Below, in pieces: positions 51,483-60,821 of a stretch of DNA of 64,000 nt (its first letter is position 1; each line of letters begins with the position of its first letter). The notes beneath the pieces are model-generated. The model saw nothing but the letters and a program-made list of their open reading frames with translations. It did not search any database and was not told where the DNA came from. A program made the position numbers and the translations under genes. The stretch spans positions 1,426,001-1,490,000 of the forward strand of contig NZ_CP078091.1 of NCBI RefSeq assembly GCF_025917005.1. Direction: 5' to 3'. This DNA is from Porphyrobacter sp. ULC335. GTDB lineage: Bacteria > Pseudomonadota > Alphaproteobacteria > Sphingomonadales > Sphingomonadaceae.

Positions 51483-51983
51483 ATGCGGATTAACAAGGGT
51501 GTGGAATGGGGCGTGCATGCCTGCACGCTGCTTGCGCCACTCGGCCCCGGCAAGGGATTGAGCCTCGCCCTGCTGGCTGAATATCACGGCGTGCCCGCCG
51601 CCTATATGGCCAAGCAGATGCAAGCCTTGAGCAAAGCGGGCATTGTGCGGGCCAGCCGTGGCAAAACCGGCGGATACAGCCTCGCCCGCCCTGCCGCGGC
51701 GATTTCGCTGTGGGACATCAAGGCTGCGATCGACGGCACCCTACCGGCGTTTCGCTGCACAGAAATCCGTCAAAAGGGGCCATGCGCGCTCCACCGCGAC
51801 CAATGCAGGCAGGCTTGTCCGATCGCCGCTGCCTTTGCCGGGGCTGAAACGGCCTATCGTGCTGCATTGAAGGCGATCAGCCTTGCGGACATTGTTGCCG
51901 AAGTCGGGACGACAAGCGATCAGCATCATCTGGCCCAGATCATGGGCTGGTATGCGCAGAACATCTCGGACCTGCCAGAGTAA
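51483..51983 (+). CDS. Rrf2 family transcriptional regulator with Cys cluster
   Basis: 166 residues from the ATG at 51483. Winged helix of the Rrf2 type: SLALLAEYHGVPAAYMAKQM, LSKAGIVRASRGKTGGYSLA, ISLWDIKAAIDG. Cys 92, 101, 108 and 112 lie in the region that holds the Fe-S ligands in NsrR and IscR, so it is probably a redox, nitric oxide or iron-sulfur sensor. The likely target is the divergent cytochrome b-like gene and itself. The last ~30 residues are atypical. Confidence 0.9.
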   Translation: MRINKGVEWGVHACTLLAPLGPGKGLSLALLAEYHGVPAAYMAKQMQALSKAGIVRASRGKTGGYSLARPAAAISLWDIKAAIDGTLPAFRCTEIRQKGPCALHRDQCRQACPIAAAFAGAETAYRAALKAISLADIVAEVGTTSDQHHLAQIMGWYAQNISDLPE

Positions 51984-52005
51984 GCGGGTCTGGCCGGCGA
52001 CGATA

Positions 52006-53070
52006 TCAGAAAGCCGGGACGGGGAGGGCGATCGTCACGATCCCGTCACCAGCCTCCACCGGCGGACCGGTGATGCCATAGAGTGCATAACCATCGACCG
52101 GGGAGAACAGCCGCTCGACCTCGCGTCCGGTGTAATCGCGGATGGTGCCGATCATTTCGCCCTTGGTCAGCGGGCGGGGGACGGGGTTGGCCGGATGATA
52201 GATACCGGTGTGCGAGGCTGAAACCGACACCGTCCCATTGAAAAGACGCGGCGGCGCCGATCCCTCGCGCACAGGCGCATCGCTCATGCCGAGGATGGCA
52301 AGAGCGTTCTCTACCCCCGCGACAATCGCGGCGACATGGGCTTCCTCGCGGCTGCCGTTTTGGCCGATCTCGACGAGAATGGTGGGCTTGCCCATCGCCA
52401 CGCCCTGCCGGTTGAGCGATCGGCCGCTATCGATCTGCGCCTGCGTTTCCATGCTGTAGCGCACGATATTGGGAAAGCCGAAGCCCTGCGCCACCGTGAG
52501 CGCCAGCGGAAAATCCGTGGCGAGCGGCCCGCCATAGACCCCGACAAAAGCATCGAGAAACTCCGCCCCGTCGCCGCTGTGCACATCCATCAGGAAGTCG
52601 CTGCGGGCCACCACCTCACGGGCAATCAGGTCGGCGATACGTTCGGTCTGGGTGCCGTCCGCCTTGCCCGGAAAGACGCGGTTGAGGTTCTTGCGATCCA
52701 CCGGATTGACGTTGGGTGAGCGCCCTTCGAAGCCGGGGATGTTGGCGATGCGCACCAGCACCAGCGTGCCGGAAAGACGCGCCGGATCGATCCGCTCGGC
52801 CAGCCTCTCTGCCGCCAGTATCGAGGCGAATTCGAAGCCGTGGACGCCTGCCACCACCGCCAGCACCTTGCCGGGCCGCGCACCGTGGATGACTGTCACC
52901 GGGATGAAGGTTTCTCCGTCATTCCCCGCAGGCACGGTGATGCGGAAATCGGCGCGCGTGCCAGTGGCAACCTCCTGTCCGGCGATGGCAAAAGGGCGGG
53001 CCTCGGCCAAGGCGGCGGCGGGCAGAAGCGCCAGCAGCAAAGCGGCGATCAGGGTACGGAGCAGGGTCAT
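52006..53070 (-). CDS. Succinylglutamate desuccinylase/aspartoacylase-like protein (M14 fold), exported
   Basis: 354 residues. Signal peptide LIAALLLALLPAAALAEARP. Zinc-site motifs: GVHGFEFAS (His 77, Glu 80) and the later LMDVHSGDGAEF (His ~171); NPVDRKNLNRVFPG is the substrate-binding Arg/Asn stretch, and PTILVEIGQNG holds the catalytic Glu. It would cut an acyl- or peptidyl-amide in the periplasm. It is the last gene of a five-gene operon and overlaps the permease gene by 4 nt. Confidence 0.87.
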   Translation of the reverse strand: MTLLRTLIAALLLALLPAAALAEARPFAIAGQEVATGTRADFRITVPAGNDGETFIPVTVIHGARPGKVLAVVAGVHGFEFASILAAERLAERIDPARLSGTLVLVRIANIPGFEGRSPNVNPVDRKNLNRVFPGKADGTQTERIADLIAREVVARSDFLMDVHSGDGAEFLDAFVGVYGGPLATDFPLALTVAQGFGFPNIVRYSMETQAQIDSGRSLNRQGVAMGKPTILVEIGQNGSREEAHVAAIVAGVENALAILGMSDAPVREGSAPPRLFNGTVSVSASHTGIYHPANPVPRPLTKGEMIGTIRDYTGREVERLFSPVDGYALYGITGPPVEAGDGIVTIALPVPAF

Positions 53071-54314
53071 GGTGCGGGCCGATAGGAAGGAAGGCGTTTG
53101 AAGACAGCCGGATCGTAGGGCGGGTCGCGGAACAAGAGCGGATAGTGGAACGCGCGCAGTTTGGCATGATAGGCGCGCACCTGTTCCTCGTAAGCGATCA
53201 TGGCCCGCGCATCGGTGCCGGCGAGCCGTTCGAACCCGCGCTCTACCAGTGACGCGGGAGAGAGGAAGGCAGCCATCCCGGCGGCATGGTCACGCGCCAA
53301 ACGCCCGTCGCGGTATGCCTTGGCGAGGGGTTCTGCCCGCTGGTCGCCGACCTGCTGGAAGGCGTAGAACCATTTCCATTCGAAGGGCTTCTTTACCTCG
53401 CCAAGCGTCCGCCATTCGGGGTGGCGGGCCAGAAAGGGCGTCATCGTCGCTTCCTTGGGAATGTCCCACGCGTCGTTCACCGCCTCGCGGTGGAGCATCA
53501 GGATTTCCGCGCCGTCGGGCACAGGGTTGCTCGCTTCGATCACGGCGCGGGCGGTGGCGGGAAGCAGCAGCGCCAGCGCGATCCACAGGCCGACCAGCGC
53601 GGCGAGCAGCACCGGCGGGCTGGCCTTGTAGCGGCCGACCACTTCGACCAGCAGCCACCAGACACACAGCGCGCCGATCACCAGCGCACTCCCGAGCAGC
53701 ACTTTGGAAAGCGACGCGCCTTCAATCACCGCGCCGATCCAGAACGGCAGCAACAGGGCAAGGCCAAGCCCTGCAAAGCGCACCGCTGCGCGCGGCAGCC
53801 AGATTCGCGAGGGCCGCCCCGCCGTCGCCACCAGCAAGTCGTGCCGCCCCGCCACACGCTCTGCGCCGCGCAGATCGTGGAGCAGCAGGATCAGCAGCAG
53901 CGGGGCAATCGTGGCGGCAAGGAACGCGAAGTCGAACCGCCCGATCAGGCCGAAATCGGCATTCTTCGTATCGGCTTCGTGTATCTGCCCCTCCAGCGCG
54001 AGCATCCGCACGCGGTGGAGCCAGGGGGCCGTGTCGCGCTGGCCCAAGGCGGCGAAGGCCAGATCGGAAGGCGGCGCATAGGTCAGGTGAAAGGCGGCAT
54101 AGGCGGCTCCGCCCCAGTCCGCCTGCCCTGCCAGCGCATTGGCCCGGTCCTTCGCATCCTCGGCGCGCAATTCGGCGATGGTGGCGCGCTGCTCGCGCAC
54201 CTCGGCTACGCCGAAACCGGTTGCCGCAGCCGACAGCAGGAAGGCGAGTGCGATCCACAGCAGCGCGCCCCGGTCGCGCATCAGGAAGCGCCCTTCTCGC
54301 AGCACGGCGTTCAC
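53067..54314 (-). CDS. DUF3526 ABC-type permease, second copy
   Basis: 415 residues from a GTG at 54314 that overlaps the upstream permease stop (GTGA). One N-terminal membrane helix (LLWIALAFLLSAAATGFGVA), a large periplasmic loop, then a set of membrane helices (FLAATIAPLLLILLLHDL, VLLGSALVIGALCVWWLLVE, VLLAALVGLWIALALLLPAT) and a long C-terminal soluble part. ABC-2-like organisation with DUF3526. Paired with the permease encoded next to it. Confidence 0.82.
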   Translation of the reverse strand: MNAVLREGRFLMRDRGALLWIALAFLLSAAATGFGVAEVREQRATIAELRAEDAKDRANALAGQADWGGAAYAAFHLTYAPPSDLAFAALGQRDTAPWLHRVRMLALEGQIHEADTKNADFGLIGRFDFAFLAATIAPLLLILLLHDLRGAERVAGRHDLLVATAGRPSRIWLPRAAVRFAGLGLALLLPFWIGAVIEGASLSKVLLGSALVIGALCVWWLLVEVVGRYKASPPVLLAALVGLWIALALLLPATARAVIEASNPVPDGAEILMLHREAVNDAWDIPKEATMTPFLARHPEWRTLGEVKKPFEWKWFYAFQQVGDQRAEPLAKAYRDGRLARDHAAGMAAFLSPASLVERGFERLAGTDARAMIAYEEQVRAYHAKLRAFHYPLLFRDPPYDPAVFKRLPSYRPAP

Positions 54315-55747
54315 GGCGTCAGCCTCCGCGCGCCGATCACGATGGCACCGCCGAGCATCGCCAGCCATGCGAGCATCATCGCCAGCGGCAGCGCAGCCCG
54401 CGCCGCGCGCTCGCTTGCGGCGTCGGGGGCGAAGCGGAAGCTGTCGAGCAGACGCCAGGCATCGGCATTCACGCGCGTGCGGGCCTCCGCCTCGGGATCG
54501 GAACTGCGCTGCGCATCATCGGCATAGGACAGCGCCGAGGCGTGCAGATTGTTGAGCGCCTGGACGAAATCGAACCGCAAGGCCTCGCTCTCGCGCAGGA
54601 AGCGGTGGTGGGTGGCAAGGTCCGTGCCCGCCAGCGTTCGCGACGCTGCGCCCACGGCGAGCGTCGGCGAGGCAAGGCCGAACCATGTGACGATGCGCGA
54701 TTGCTGCGCCTCCATCTGCATCCGGTCTTCGGCATAGTCGTTCATCACAGCGGTCAGCTTGGCCTCGGAATAGCCGGCGACCACTCCGCGCCAGTTGACC
54801 GGCAGCTCCTCGATGCTTTGCGCTCCGTACTGTTCCAGCACTTGCTTCTGCAAGGCATCGAAGGCGGGATCGGCGGCGTTGTGCCCGTCCCCGAGCGAGC
54901 GTTGCTGGGCGAGCATCACCAGATCGCTTTCGATCTTGCCGGGGGCGTCCACAGCGGCGCTCCCCATATTGATGCCGATCCGTGGCACCACCAGCGCAAC
55001 CAGCAGCCAAACGAACACCAGCAGACCCAGCGCGACGCTGCGTTGGCGCACCCACAGCGATACGGCGAGTACCAGCGCGGCCCATACGGCGAGGTAAAGC
55101 GCATAACCTGCAAACAGCATCGCCGCCGCCAGCGGTGCCTCGCCCGCAGAAACCGCGTAAATGGCAAGTGCGGCGACCGGCAGCATGAACAGGCCGGCCA
55201 CGCCCGCCAGCGCCAACGCCTTGCCCTTGGCGAGCGCCAGCCCCGATTGGCCCTGCGCCAGGAGCACCGCCAGCGTGCCGCTCTCGCGCTCGCGCAGCAA
55301 TACGCCGTGGCCGATGATGATCAGCAGCAAGGGCAGCAGCAACTGGTAAAGGTTGGCCGGGGTCAGCGCGGCAAACCCGCCGAGGTCCGCGCCAGAGCGC
55401 GTGTCTGCGAACATCGCGGTGTTCTGGCGGTGCCCTTCGAGGAAGATCGATTGGCCGGTCACCGCGTCCACGCCGGGATCGAAGGCAGCCAGTGGCGGGG
55501 GCGAGCGGAAAGCGTAATGCCCGTAATGCACCATGCGGTGCGGATGGCGGTCAGGCTGGGCAAAGAAGGTCTGCTCGGCGCTCGCCTGCCGCGCATTGCG
55601 ATTGTTTGCCTCGTCCGCGACGCGCTGCGCGGTGAGCACGCTGGTGATCGCAACCAGCACGGCCACGATCAGCGCCGCCACGAGCACCACGCGCGAGCGT
55701 GCCCAGAGCCGCCACTCCTCGCGTGCGATGCGCAGCGCCGCGCTCAT
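54311..55747 (-). CDS. DUF3526 ABC-type permease, first copy
   Basis: 478 residues. A first helix (VVLVAALIVAVLVAITSVL), a periplasmic loop of ~90 residues, five central helices (NLYQLLLPLLLIIIGHGVLL, LALAGVAGLFMLPVAALAIY, VALGLLVFVWLLVALVVP), a second ~170-residue loop and a final helix (LAMMLAWLAMLGGAIVI). RERESGTLAVLLAQG is the cytoplasmic coupling loop typical of ABC-2 proteins. Overlaps the ATPase gene by 4 nt. Confidence 0.85.
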   Translation of the reverse strand: MSAALRIAREEWRLWARSRVVLVAALIVAVLVAITSVLTAQRVADEANNRNARQASAEQTFFAQPDRHPHRMVHYGHYAFRSPPPLAAFDPGVDAVTGQSIFLEGHRQNTAMFADTRSGADLGGFAALTPANLYQLLLPLLLIIIGHGVLLRERESGTLAVLLAQGQSGLALAKGKALALAGVAGLFMLPVAALAIYAVSAGEAPLAAAMLFAGYALYLAVWAALVLAVSLWVRQRSVALGLLVFVWLLVALVVPRIGINMGSAAVDAPGKIESDLVMLAQQRSLGDGHNAADPAFDALQKQVLEQYGAQSIEELPVNWRGVVAGYSEAKLTAVMNDYAEDRMQMEAQQSRIVTWFGLASPTLAVGAASRTLAGTDLATHHRFLRESEALRFDFVQALNNLHASALSYADDAQRSSDPEAEARTRVNADAWRLLDSFRFAPDAASERAARAALPLAMMLAWLAMLGGAIVIGARRLTP

Positions 55748-56463
55748 GCCGTCTCGCGTGCGGCGAAGGCGGCGTGCACTGTCTCGGTGTCGATCCGGCC
55801 CCCGGGCGCCGCCTGAAAGCTGCCAACCAGCCGCCCGCCGCGCAGCAAGCCGACGCGGTCGGCGACCTGACAGGCGCCATAGACATCATGGGTCACCATC
55901 AGCACCGTGCGCCCCGCCGCAGCGAGCGCCTTCACCATGTCGTGAAATTCGTCGATGGCGACAGGGTCAAGGCCCGAGGTTGGCTCGTCAAGCAGCAGGA
56001 TCGGCGTATCGCGCAGCAACGCCAGCGCGATCGCGGTCTTCTGGCGCATGCCCTTGGAATAGGACTGCATGCGCCGCCCGCGCGCCTCGGCCGGAAGCGC
56101 GACCTGATCGAGCGCGGCATCAAGCGCCCCCCGATCCACCTTGCGTCCGGCGAGATCGAGGAAATAGCCGAGGTTCTCGTAAGCATCGAGATGGCCGTAG
56201 AGTGCGGCTGCCTCGGGCAGGTAGGCGATTTGCGCGCGCGCTGCCTGCACATCGGCAGCGACTTCGCGGCCAGTGACCAGCACGCTTCCGCCCGAAGGCG
56301 CAAGAAAGCCGAGGAAGGTCAGCAGCGTCGTCGATTTGCCCGCGCCATTGCCGCCCAGCAAGGCATAGACCTCGCCCGGCGCGACCGCGAAGGACACATC
56401 GTTGAGGACGACGGTGCCATCACGGACAAGCGAGAGCGATCGGGCTTCGAGCGCGGCTGCCAT
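55744..56463 (-). CDS. ABC transporter ATP-binding protein
   Basis: 239 residues from the ATG at 56463. Walker A GGNGAGKSTT, signature SKGMRQKTAIALAL, Walker B ILLLDEPTSGLDP and the switch His in VTHDV. Together with the two permeases it makes a full ABC-2-type transporter, more likely an exporter or extraction pump than an importer, as no binding protein is present. It lies 23 nt downstream of the TonB receptor gene. Confidence 0.93.
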   Translation of the reverse strand: MAAALEARSLSLVRDGTVVLNDVSFAVAPGEVYALLGGNGAGKSTTLLTFLGFLAPSGGSVLVTGREVAADVQAARAQIAYLPEAAALYGHLDAYENLGYFLDLAGRKVDRGALDAALDQVALPAEARGRRMQSYSKGMRQKTAIALALLRDTPILLLDEPTSGLDPVAIDEFHDMVKALAAAGRTVLMVTHDVYGACQVADRVGLLRGGRLVGSFQAAPGGRIDTETVHAAFAARETA

Positions 56464-56486
56464 CGAGGTTCTTTCTTGTTCTGGCG

Positions 56487-58640
56487 TCAGAATGCGAAGC
56501 TGGCAGTGACCCGCGCGTTGCGCGGCGTGCCGGGCTGCACCCACAGCTGCGAGAAGGAATTGCTGTACCACTCGGTATCGAACAGGTTGTCGATATCAAG
56601 CCGCAGCCGCACGCCCTCGGTCAGTTCCGCTTCGGCAAAGACGCGCGCCAGCGTGTAGTCAGGCAGTTCGAAATCGGTGCCGACCTCGCCCAGCCGATCG
56701 CCCACGTGCAGCACCCCGCCGCCGAACCGCGTCTCGCGCCCGGCAATTTCGGTCGAATAGGCGAGCTGCACCGAAAGCGTGTGTTCGGGAATGTTGAGCA
56801 GCCGGTCACCGGCTTCGATCGGCAGGCCGAAATCGGGATCGCGCACGTCGCCTTCAACCTCGGCATCGACGTAGGCATAGGACACCCACAGATCGAGCCC
56901 TTCTGCAATCTCGCCCTCCAGATCGAATTCGAAGCCGCGGCTCTGCGCTTCGCCGCCGGCCAGAGTGAATCCGGCATTGACCGGATCGCCCACCAGGATG
57001 TTGCCCTGCTGGATGGAAAAGACGCTGGCGGTCGCAGTCAGGCGGCCATTGGCAGCGGTGTATTTGATCCCGCCCTCAAGCGATTCCGACAGGTTGGGGT
57101 CGAAAGGATTGCCCGCGAAATCCGCGCCCGAAAGCGGACGGAAATTCTCGCCATAGGTGGCGTAGAGGGACAGTTCCGGCGTCGCCCGGTAAACAGCACC
57201 GACCTGCGGGCTGAAGCGGCTTTCCCCGGTGCGCGCGACAGCGTTGTTCGCACGGTTGGTGAGCCGCTGGTCGTAATCGTCATACCGCCCGCCCACGCGC
57301 AGCTCCAGCTTCTCGGCAATGCCGATCTGGTACTGGGCATAGACCCCGGTCGCCTTCTGCACCTCGACCCGGTCGGTCAGCGGCATCGGGGTGGGCAGCG
57401 GGAAGCGGCCATAGACCGGATTGAAGATGTCGATCGCCTGCAACTGCTGCTCGGTCGGGTTGCCGGCCAGCGAGGGCGCGCGGACGCGCAGGAACACCTG
57501 ATCATTCTCGAACCGGTCGGTATCCGCACCGATCAGCACGCGGTGGGTTATGTCGCCGGTGGTGAAATTGCCCGCAAGCTCGGCCCGCGCGACGAAATAC
57601 TGCGCATCGTAATCGCGGAAGCGCCGCTGGCGGGTGAGCGTGCGCCCGTCGCGGAACAGGCGCTGGCGGCTGCCGGTCAGTTCGGCTTCGGTCGAGGTGC
57701 CCTGCAACGAGGTGTCGCGGTAGTTCACACCGACCAGCGCGCTCCAGTTCTCGGAGAAATCGTGCTGCAATTCGATCTGGTGTCCGAAGACCTCGGCGAC
57801 ATTCGGCCCTTCGCCGGGCTCTCCCAGAAAGCGGCTCTGCGGGATTACGCCCAGTTCCCCGTTCACTGCGACCACACCGCGGTCGAACGGGATTTCCTGC
57901 CGGGCATATTCCAGCTCGTAAACAAAACGGGTGGCCGACCCGATGTTCACCGCGACCGACGGCATGAAGCCGAACCGTTCGGTCTCGATGGTATCGCGGA
58001 AACTGCCCGCATCCTCGTAAAAGCCGACGAAGCGCACCCCGACATTGCTGCCGAGGGTGGTCTGCAGGTCGGCATCTGCGCGGTAGGTGTCGAAGGAACC
58101 GGCCAGCAGACGGATTTCGCCGGCGCTTTCGAACTTCGGACGTTTGGTGACGAGGTTGACCGTGCCTCCCGGTTCGCCGCGCCCGAACAGGGCGGCGCGC
58201 GGGCCTTTCAGGATCTCGACCGCCTCGATCCCGGACAGGTCGCGCGGCCCTGCAAAACCGCGCCCTGCGTTGAAGCCGTTGACGAGGTAATTGCTCGGCA
58301 GGTTCTCGTCACCGACGAAGCCGCGCACCGCGAAGCTGTTCCACAAACCGCCAAAATTGTTCTGCCGCGCCACCGAAGCCGACAGGTCGAGCGCGGTGTT
58401 GAGATCGAGCGCGTTGACGTCGCGCAGCATTTGCTGGCCGATCACCTGTTCGGCTTGCGGCACTTCCAGCGGATCGAACTCGCCGCGGTAGGCGGGCCGG
58501 GTGGCGGTGATGACGATAGCGTCAGGGGCCTCGCTCTCGGCGAGTGCGTCAACGCCATCTTCGGCCGCGAGCGGCGCAGGGAACGCGAGGAGGGAGGTGC
58601 CCGCAAGGCAGGCGGCAAGGATGACACGTTGGCTTGTCAT
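56487..58640 (-). CDS. TonB-dependent siderophore-type receptor
   Basis: 717 residues from the ATG at 58640. Signal peptide VILAACLAGTSLLAFPAPLA, then a plug with IVITATRP, FAVRGFVGDENLPSNYLVNG, AVEILKGPRAALFGRGEPGG and TVNLVTKRP, typical of ferric-siderophore receptors (FhuA/FecA-like). The barrel ends with the terminal Phe of outer membrane proteins (VTASFAF). First gene of the operon with the ABC transporter and M14-like enzyme. Ligand unknown. Confidence 0.93.
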   Translation of the reverse strand: MTSQRVILAACLAGTSLLAFPAPLAAEDGVDALAESEAPDAIVITATRPAYRGEFDPLEVPQAEQVIGQQMLRDVNALDLNTALDLSASVARQNNFGGLWNSFAVRGFVGDENLPSNYLVNGFNAGRGFAGPRDLSGIEAVEILKGPRAALFGRGEPGGTVNLVTKRPKFESAGEIRLLAGSFDTYRADADLQTTLGSNVGVRFVGFYEDAGSFRDTIETERFGFMPSVAVNIGSATRFVYELEYARQEIPFDRGVVAVNGELGVIPQSRFLGEPGEGPNVAEVFGHQIELQHDFSENWSALVGVNYRDTSLQGTSTEAELTGSRQRLFRDGRTLTRQRRFRDYDAQYFVARAELAGNFTTGDITHRVLIGADTDRFENDQVFLRVRAPSLAGNPTEQQLQAIDIFNPVYGRFPLPTPMPLTDRVEVQKATGVYAQYQIGIAEKLELRVGGRYDDYDQRLTNRANNAVARTGESRFSPQVGAVYRATPELSLYATYGENFRPLSGADFAGNPFDPNLSESLEGGIKYTAANGRLTATASVFSIQQGNILVGDPVNAGFTLAGGEAQSRGFEFDLEGEIAEGLDLWVSYAYVDAEVEGDVRDPDFGLPIEAGDRLLNIPEHTLSVQLAYSTEIAGRETRFGGGVLHVGDRLGEVGTDFELPDYTLARVFAEAELTEGVRLRLDIDNLFDTEWYSNSFSQLWVQPGTPRNARVTASFAF

Positions 58641-58709
58641 GGGAAATCCGGTCGAGAGGAATGAGAACATTCCACCATTTGCCTCGTGAGATTCCCCAGA
58701 GTCAGGCAA

Positions 58710-58724
58710 GTGAAACGTTATCAC
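58710..58724. promoter_or_regulatory. Possible operator dyad upstream of the TonB receptor gene
   Basis: GTGAAACGTTATCAC has inverted GTGA/TCAC ends with a 7-nt centre. It lies 70 nt upstream of the receptor start. It does not look like a Fur box. Weak evidence on its own. The rest of the 240-nt divergent gap (58641-58880) shows no gene. Confidence 0.3.
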
Positions 58725-58880
58725 ATCGCATATGAACTCTCCAAGAGGCTGTCAATGGGACAACGGCACCCTCCAAAACGGCATTTCGGCAGCCCCATTG
58801 GCCGTTCTTCGATCTGCCCGGAGCCATTTGCGCCGAGATTCCCGTTGGGCGCACCGCGATAGGCTGTTAGAGGCGCGCCC

Positions 58881-60737
58881 ATGCTTACCATCGACAACGT
58901 CACCGTGCGGCTTGGCGGCCGGGCCATCCTTGAACGCGCCAGTGCGACCGTGCCGGTGGGCGCGCGGGTCGGGCTGATCGGGCGCAATGGCGCGGGCAAA
59001 TCGACGCTGATGAAGGCGCTGATCGGCGAGATCGAGCCGGATGACGGAGAAATCTCCAAGCCCTCGCGCGCGCGCATCGGCTATATCGCGCAGGAAGCCC
59101 CGCACGGCAACATGACCCCCGAGGAGGTCGTGCTCGCCTCCGCGACCGAACGCGCGGCGTTGCTGGCCGAACTGGAAACCTGCACCGACATGGACCGCAT
59201 GGGCGATGTTCACGAGCGCCTGCTGGCGATCGACGCCTATTCCGCGCCCGCGCGTGCGGCGAAGATCCTCAACGGCCTCGGCTTCGACGAAGAGATGCAG
59301 CAGCGCCCCGTCGACAGCTTCTCGGGCGGGTGGAAGATGCGCATAGCGCTGGGAGCATTGCTGTTTTCAGAGCCCGATATCCTGCTGCTCGACGAGCCCA
59401 GCAACCACCTCGATCTGGAAGCGACGCTGTGGCTGGAGAACTTCCTCAAGTCCTATCCGGCGACGCTGGTGGTGATCAGCCACGAGCGTGACCTCCTCAA
59501 CAAGGTCGTCGATCACATCCTGCACCTGCAGGGCGGGCAGCTGACGCTGTATCCGGGCGGCTATGATGCCTTCGAAAAGCAGCGCGCCGAACGCGCGGCG
59601 CAGCTGGCGGCGGCCAAGGCCTCGCAGGATGCCCAGCGCGCGCGTTTGCAGGATTACGTTGCGCGCAATTCTGCCCGCGCCTCGACCGCCAAGCAGGCGC
59701 AGTCCCGCGCCAAGATGCTCGCCAAGATGCAGCCGATTGCGGCGATGATGGAAGACCCGTCGCTGAGCTTTGATTTCCCCGATCCGGCCGAGCTGAAATC
59801 GCCGATGATCACGCTGGAACAGGCAGCGGTCGGTTATGGCGATGCACCGCCGATCCTCAAGCGGCTGAACTTCCGGATCGAGGCGGATGATCGCATCGCC
59901 CTGCTGGGCCGCAACGGTAACGGCAAGACCACGCTGGCGCGGCTGCTCGCCTCGCAACTTTCCCCGGCAGAGGGCGCGGTGAACGCGCCGGGCAAGCTGA
60001 AAGTCGGCTACTTCACCCAGTATCAGGTCGAGGAACTGGCGGGCGAGGATACCCCGCTTGATCTGATGAACCGCGCGATGGAGGGGCAATCGCAGGGCGC
60101 CATTCGCGCGCAGCTCGGACGCTTCGGCTTTTCAGGCCCGCGTGCGAACCAGCGCGTCGACAAGCTTTCGGGCGGAGAACGCGCGCGACTCGCGCTGGCG
60201 CTGATCACGCGCGATGCGCCGCATCTGCTGATCCTCGACGAGCCGACCAACCACCTTGATGTCGACGCGCGCGAGGCGTTGATCCAGGCGCTCAATTCCT
60301 ATTCGGGCGCGGTGATCCTGATCAGCCACGATCGCCACATGGTCGAGCTGACCTCGGACCGGCTGGTGCTGGTCGATGGCGGGACGGCGCGCGAATATGA
60401 CGGCAGCATGGATGATTACATCGATTTCATTCTCGGCCGGAACCAGTCCAAGGGCGACCGCGGCGGAAAAGCGAAAGGCGCGCGCGGTGGCGGTTCCGAT
60501 CTGCGCTCCGCCCAAGCTGAGCTGAGCAAGGCAGAAAGCGACATCGCCCGCGCAACCTCGGCGCTGGAACAGCTGGATCAGCAGATCCTTGCCCTCAGCA
60601 GCGAGGCGGGCGGGCAGGCAGGCGGGGCGATGCAGGGCCTGCTGAAGAAGCGCGCCGCAGCCGCCGATGCCCTCGCCGAGGCGGAAGAACGGTGGCTTGC
60701 CGCAGGCGCCGGGCTGGAAGCCATCGCAGCAGCCTGA
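58881..60737 (+). CDS. ABC-F family ATPase (Uup/YheS-like)
   Basis: 618 residues with two nucleotide-binding domains and no membrane segment. NBD1: GRNGAGKSTLMKAL, SFSGGWKMRIALG, ILLLDEPSNHLDL. An Arg/Lys-rich linker helix follows (QRARLQDYVARNSARASTAK). NBD2: GRNGNGKTTLARLL, LSGGERARLALALI, LILDEPTNHLDV. A C-terminal coiled coil (SKAESDIARATSALEQLDQQ) is present. ABC-F proteins act on the ribosome. Divergent from the TonB receptor operon. Confidence 0.94.
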   Translation: MLTIDNVTVRLGGRAILERASATVPVGARVGLIGRNGAGKSTLMKALIGEIEPDDGEISKPSRARIGYIAQEAPHGNMTPEEVVLASATERAALLAELETCTDMDRMGDVHERLLAIDAYSAPARAAKILNGLGFDEEMQQRPVDSFSGGWKMRIALGALLFSEPDILLLDEPSNHLDLEATLWLENFLKSYPATLVVISHERDLLNKVVDHILHLQGGQLTLYPGGYDAFEKQRAERAAQLAAAKASQDAQRARLQDYVARNSARASTAKQAQSRAKMLAKMQPIAAMMEDPSLSFDFPDPAELKSPMITLEQAAVGYGDAPPILKRLNFRIEADDRIALLGRNGNGKTTLARLLASQLSPAEGAVNAPGKLKVGYFTQYQVEELAGEDTPLDLMNRAMEGQSQGAIRAQLGRFGFSGPRANQRVDKLSGGERARLALALITRDAPHLLILDEPTNHLDVDAREALIQALNSYSGAVILISHDRHMVELTSDRLVLVDGGTAREYDGSMDDYIDFILGRNQSKGDRGGKAKGARGGGSDLRSAQAELSKAESDIARATSALEQLDQQILALSSEAGGQAGGAMQGLLKKRAAAADALAEAEERWLAAGAGLEAIAAA

Positions 60738-60768
60738 GCTGCGCTGCACCAACCGCTGACATAGAAAA

Positions 60769-60805
60769 GGGGGCATCCGGATCGCGCCGGATGCCCCCTT
60801 CTTTT
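60769..60805. terminator. Bidirectional intrinsic terminator
   Basis: GGGGGCATCCGG (60769-60780) pairs perfectly with CCGGATGCCCCC (60787-60798) around a 6-nt loop. TTCTTTT follows on the plus strand, and on the minus strand the stem is followed by TTTTCT (complement of AGAAAA). It serves both the ABC-F gene and the convergent TonB receptor. Confidence 0.85.
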
Positions 60806-60821
60806 GTTCGGCAGCTAAGGC

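Noticed and set aside
53249..55816. An 855-codon plus-strand frame opposite the DUF3526 genes
   Set aside because: Extreme Arg/Pro/Ala composition and no domains; the minus-strand frames have membrane helices and overlapping starts and stops.
56706..58664. A 652-codon plus-strand frame opposite the TonB receptor
   Set aside because: No motifs; the opposite strand has a complete plug and barrel with signal peptide.
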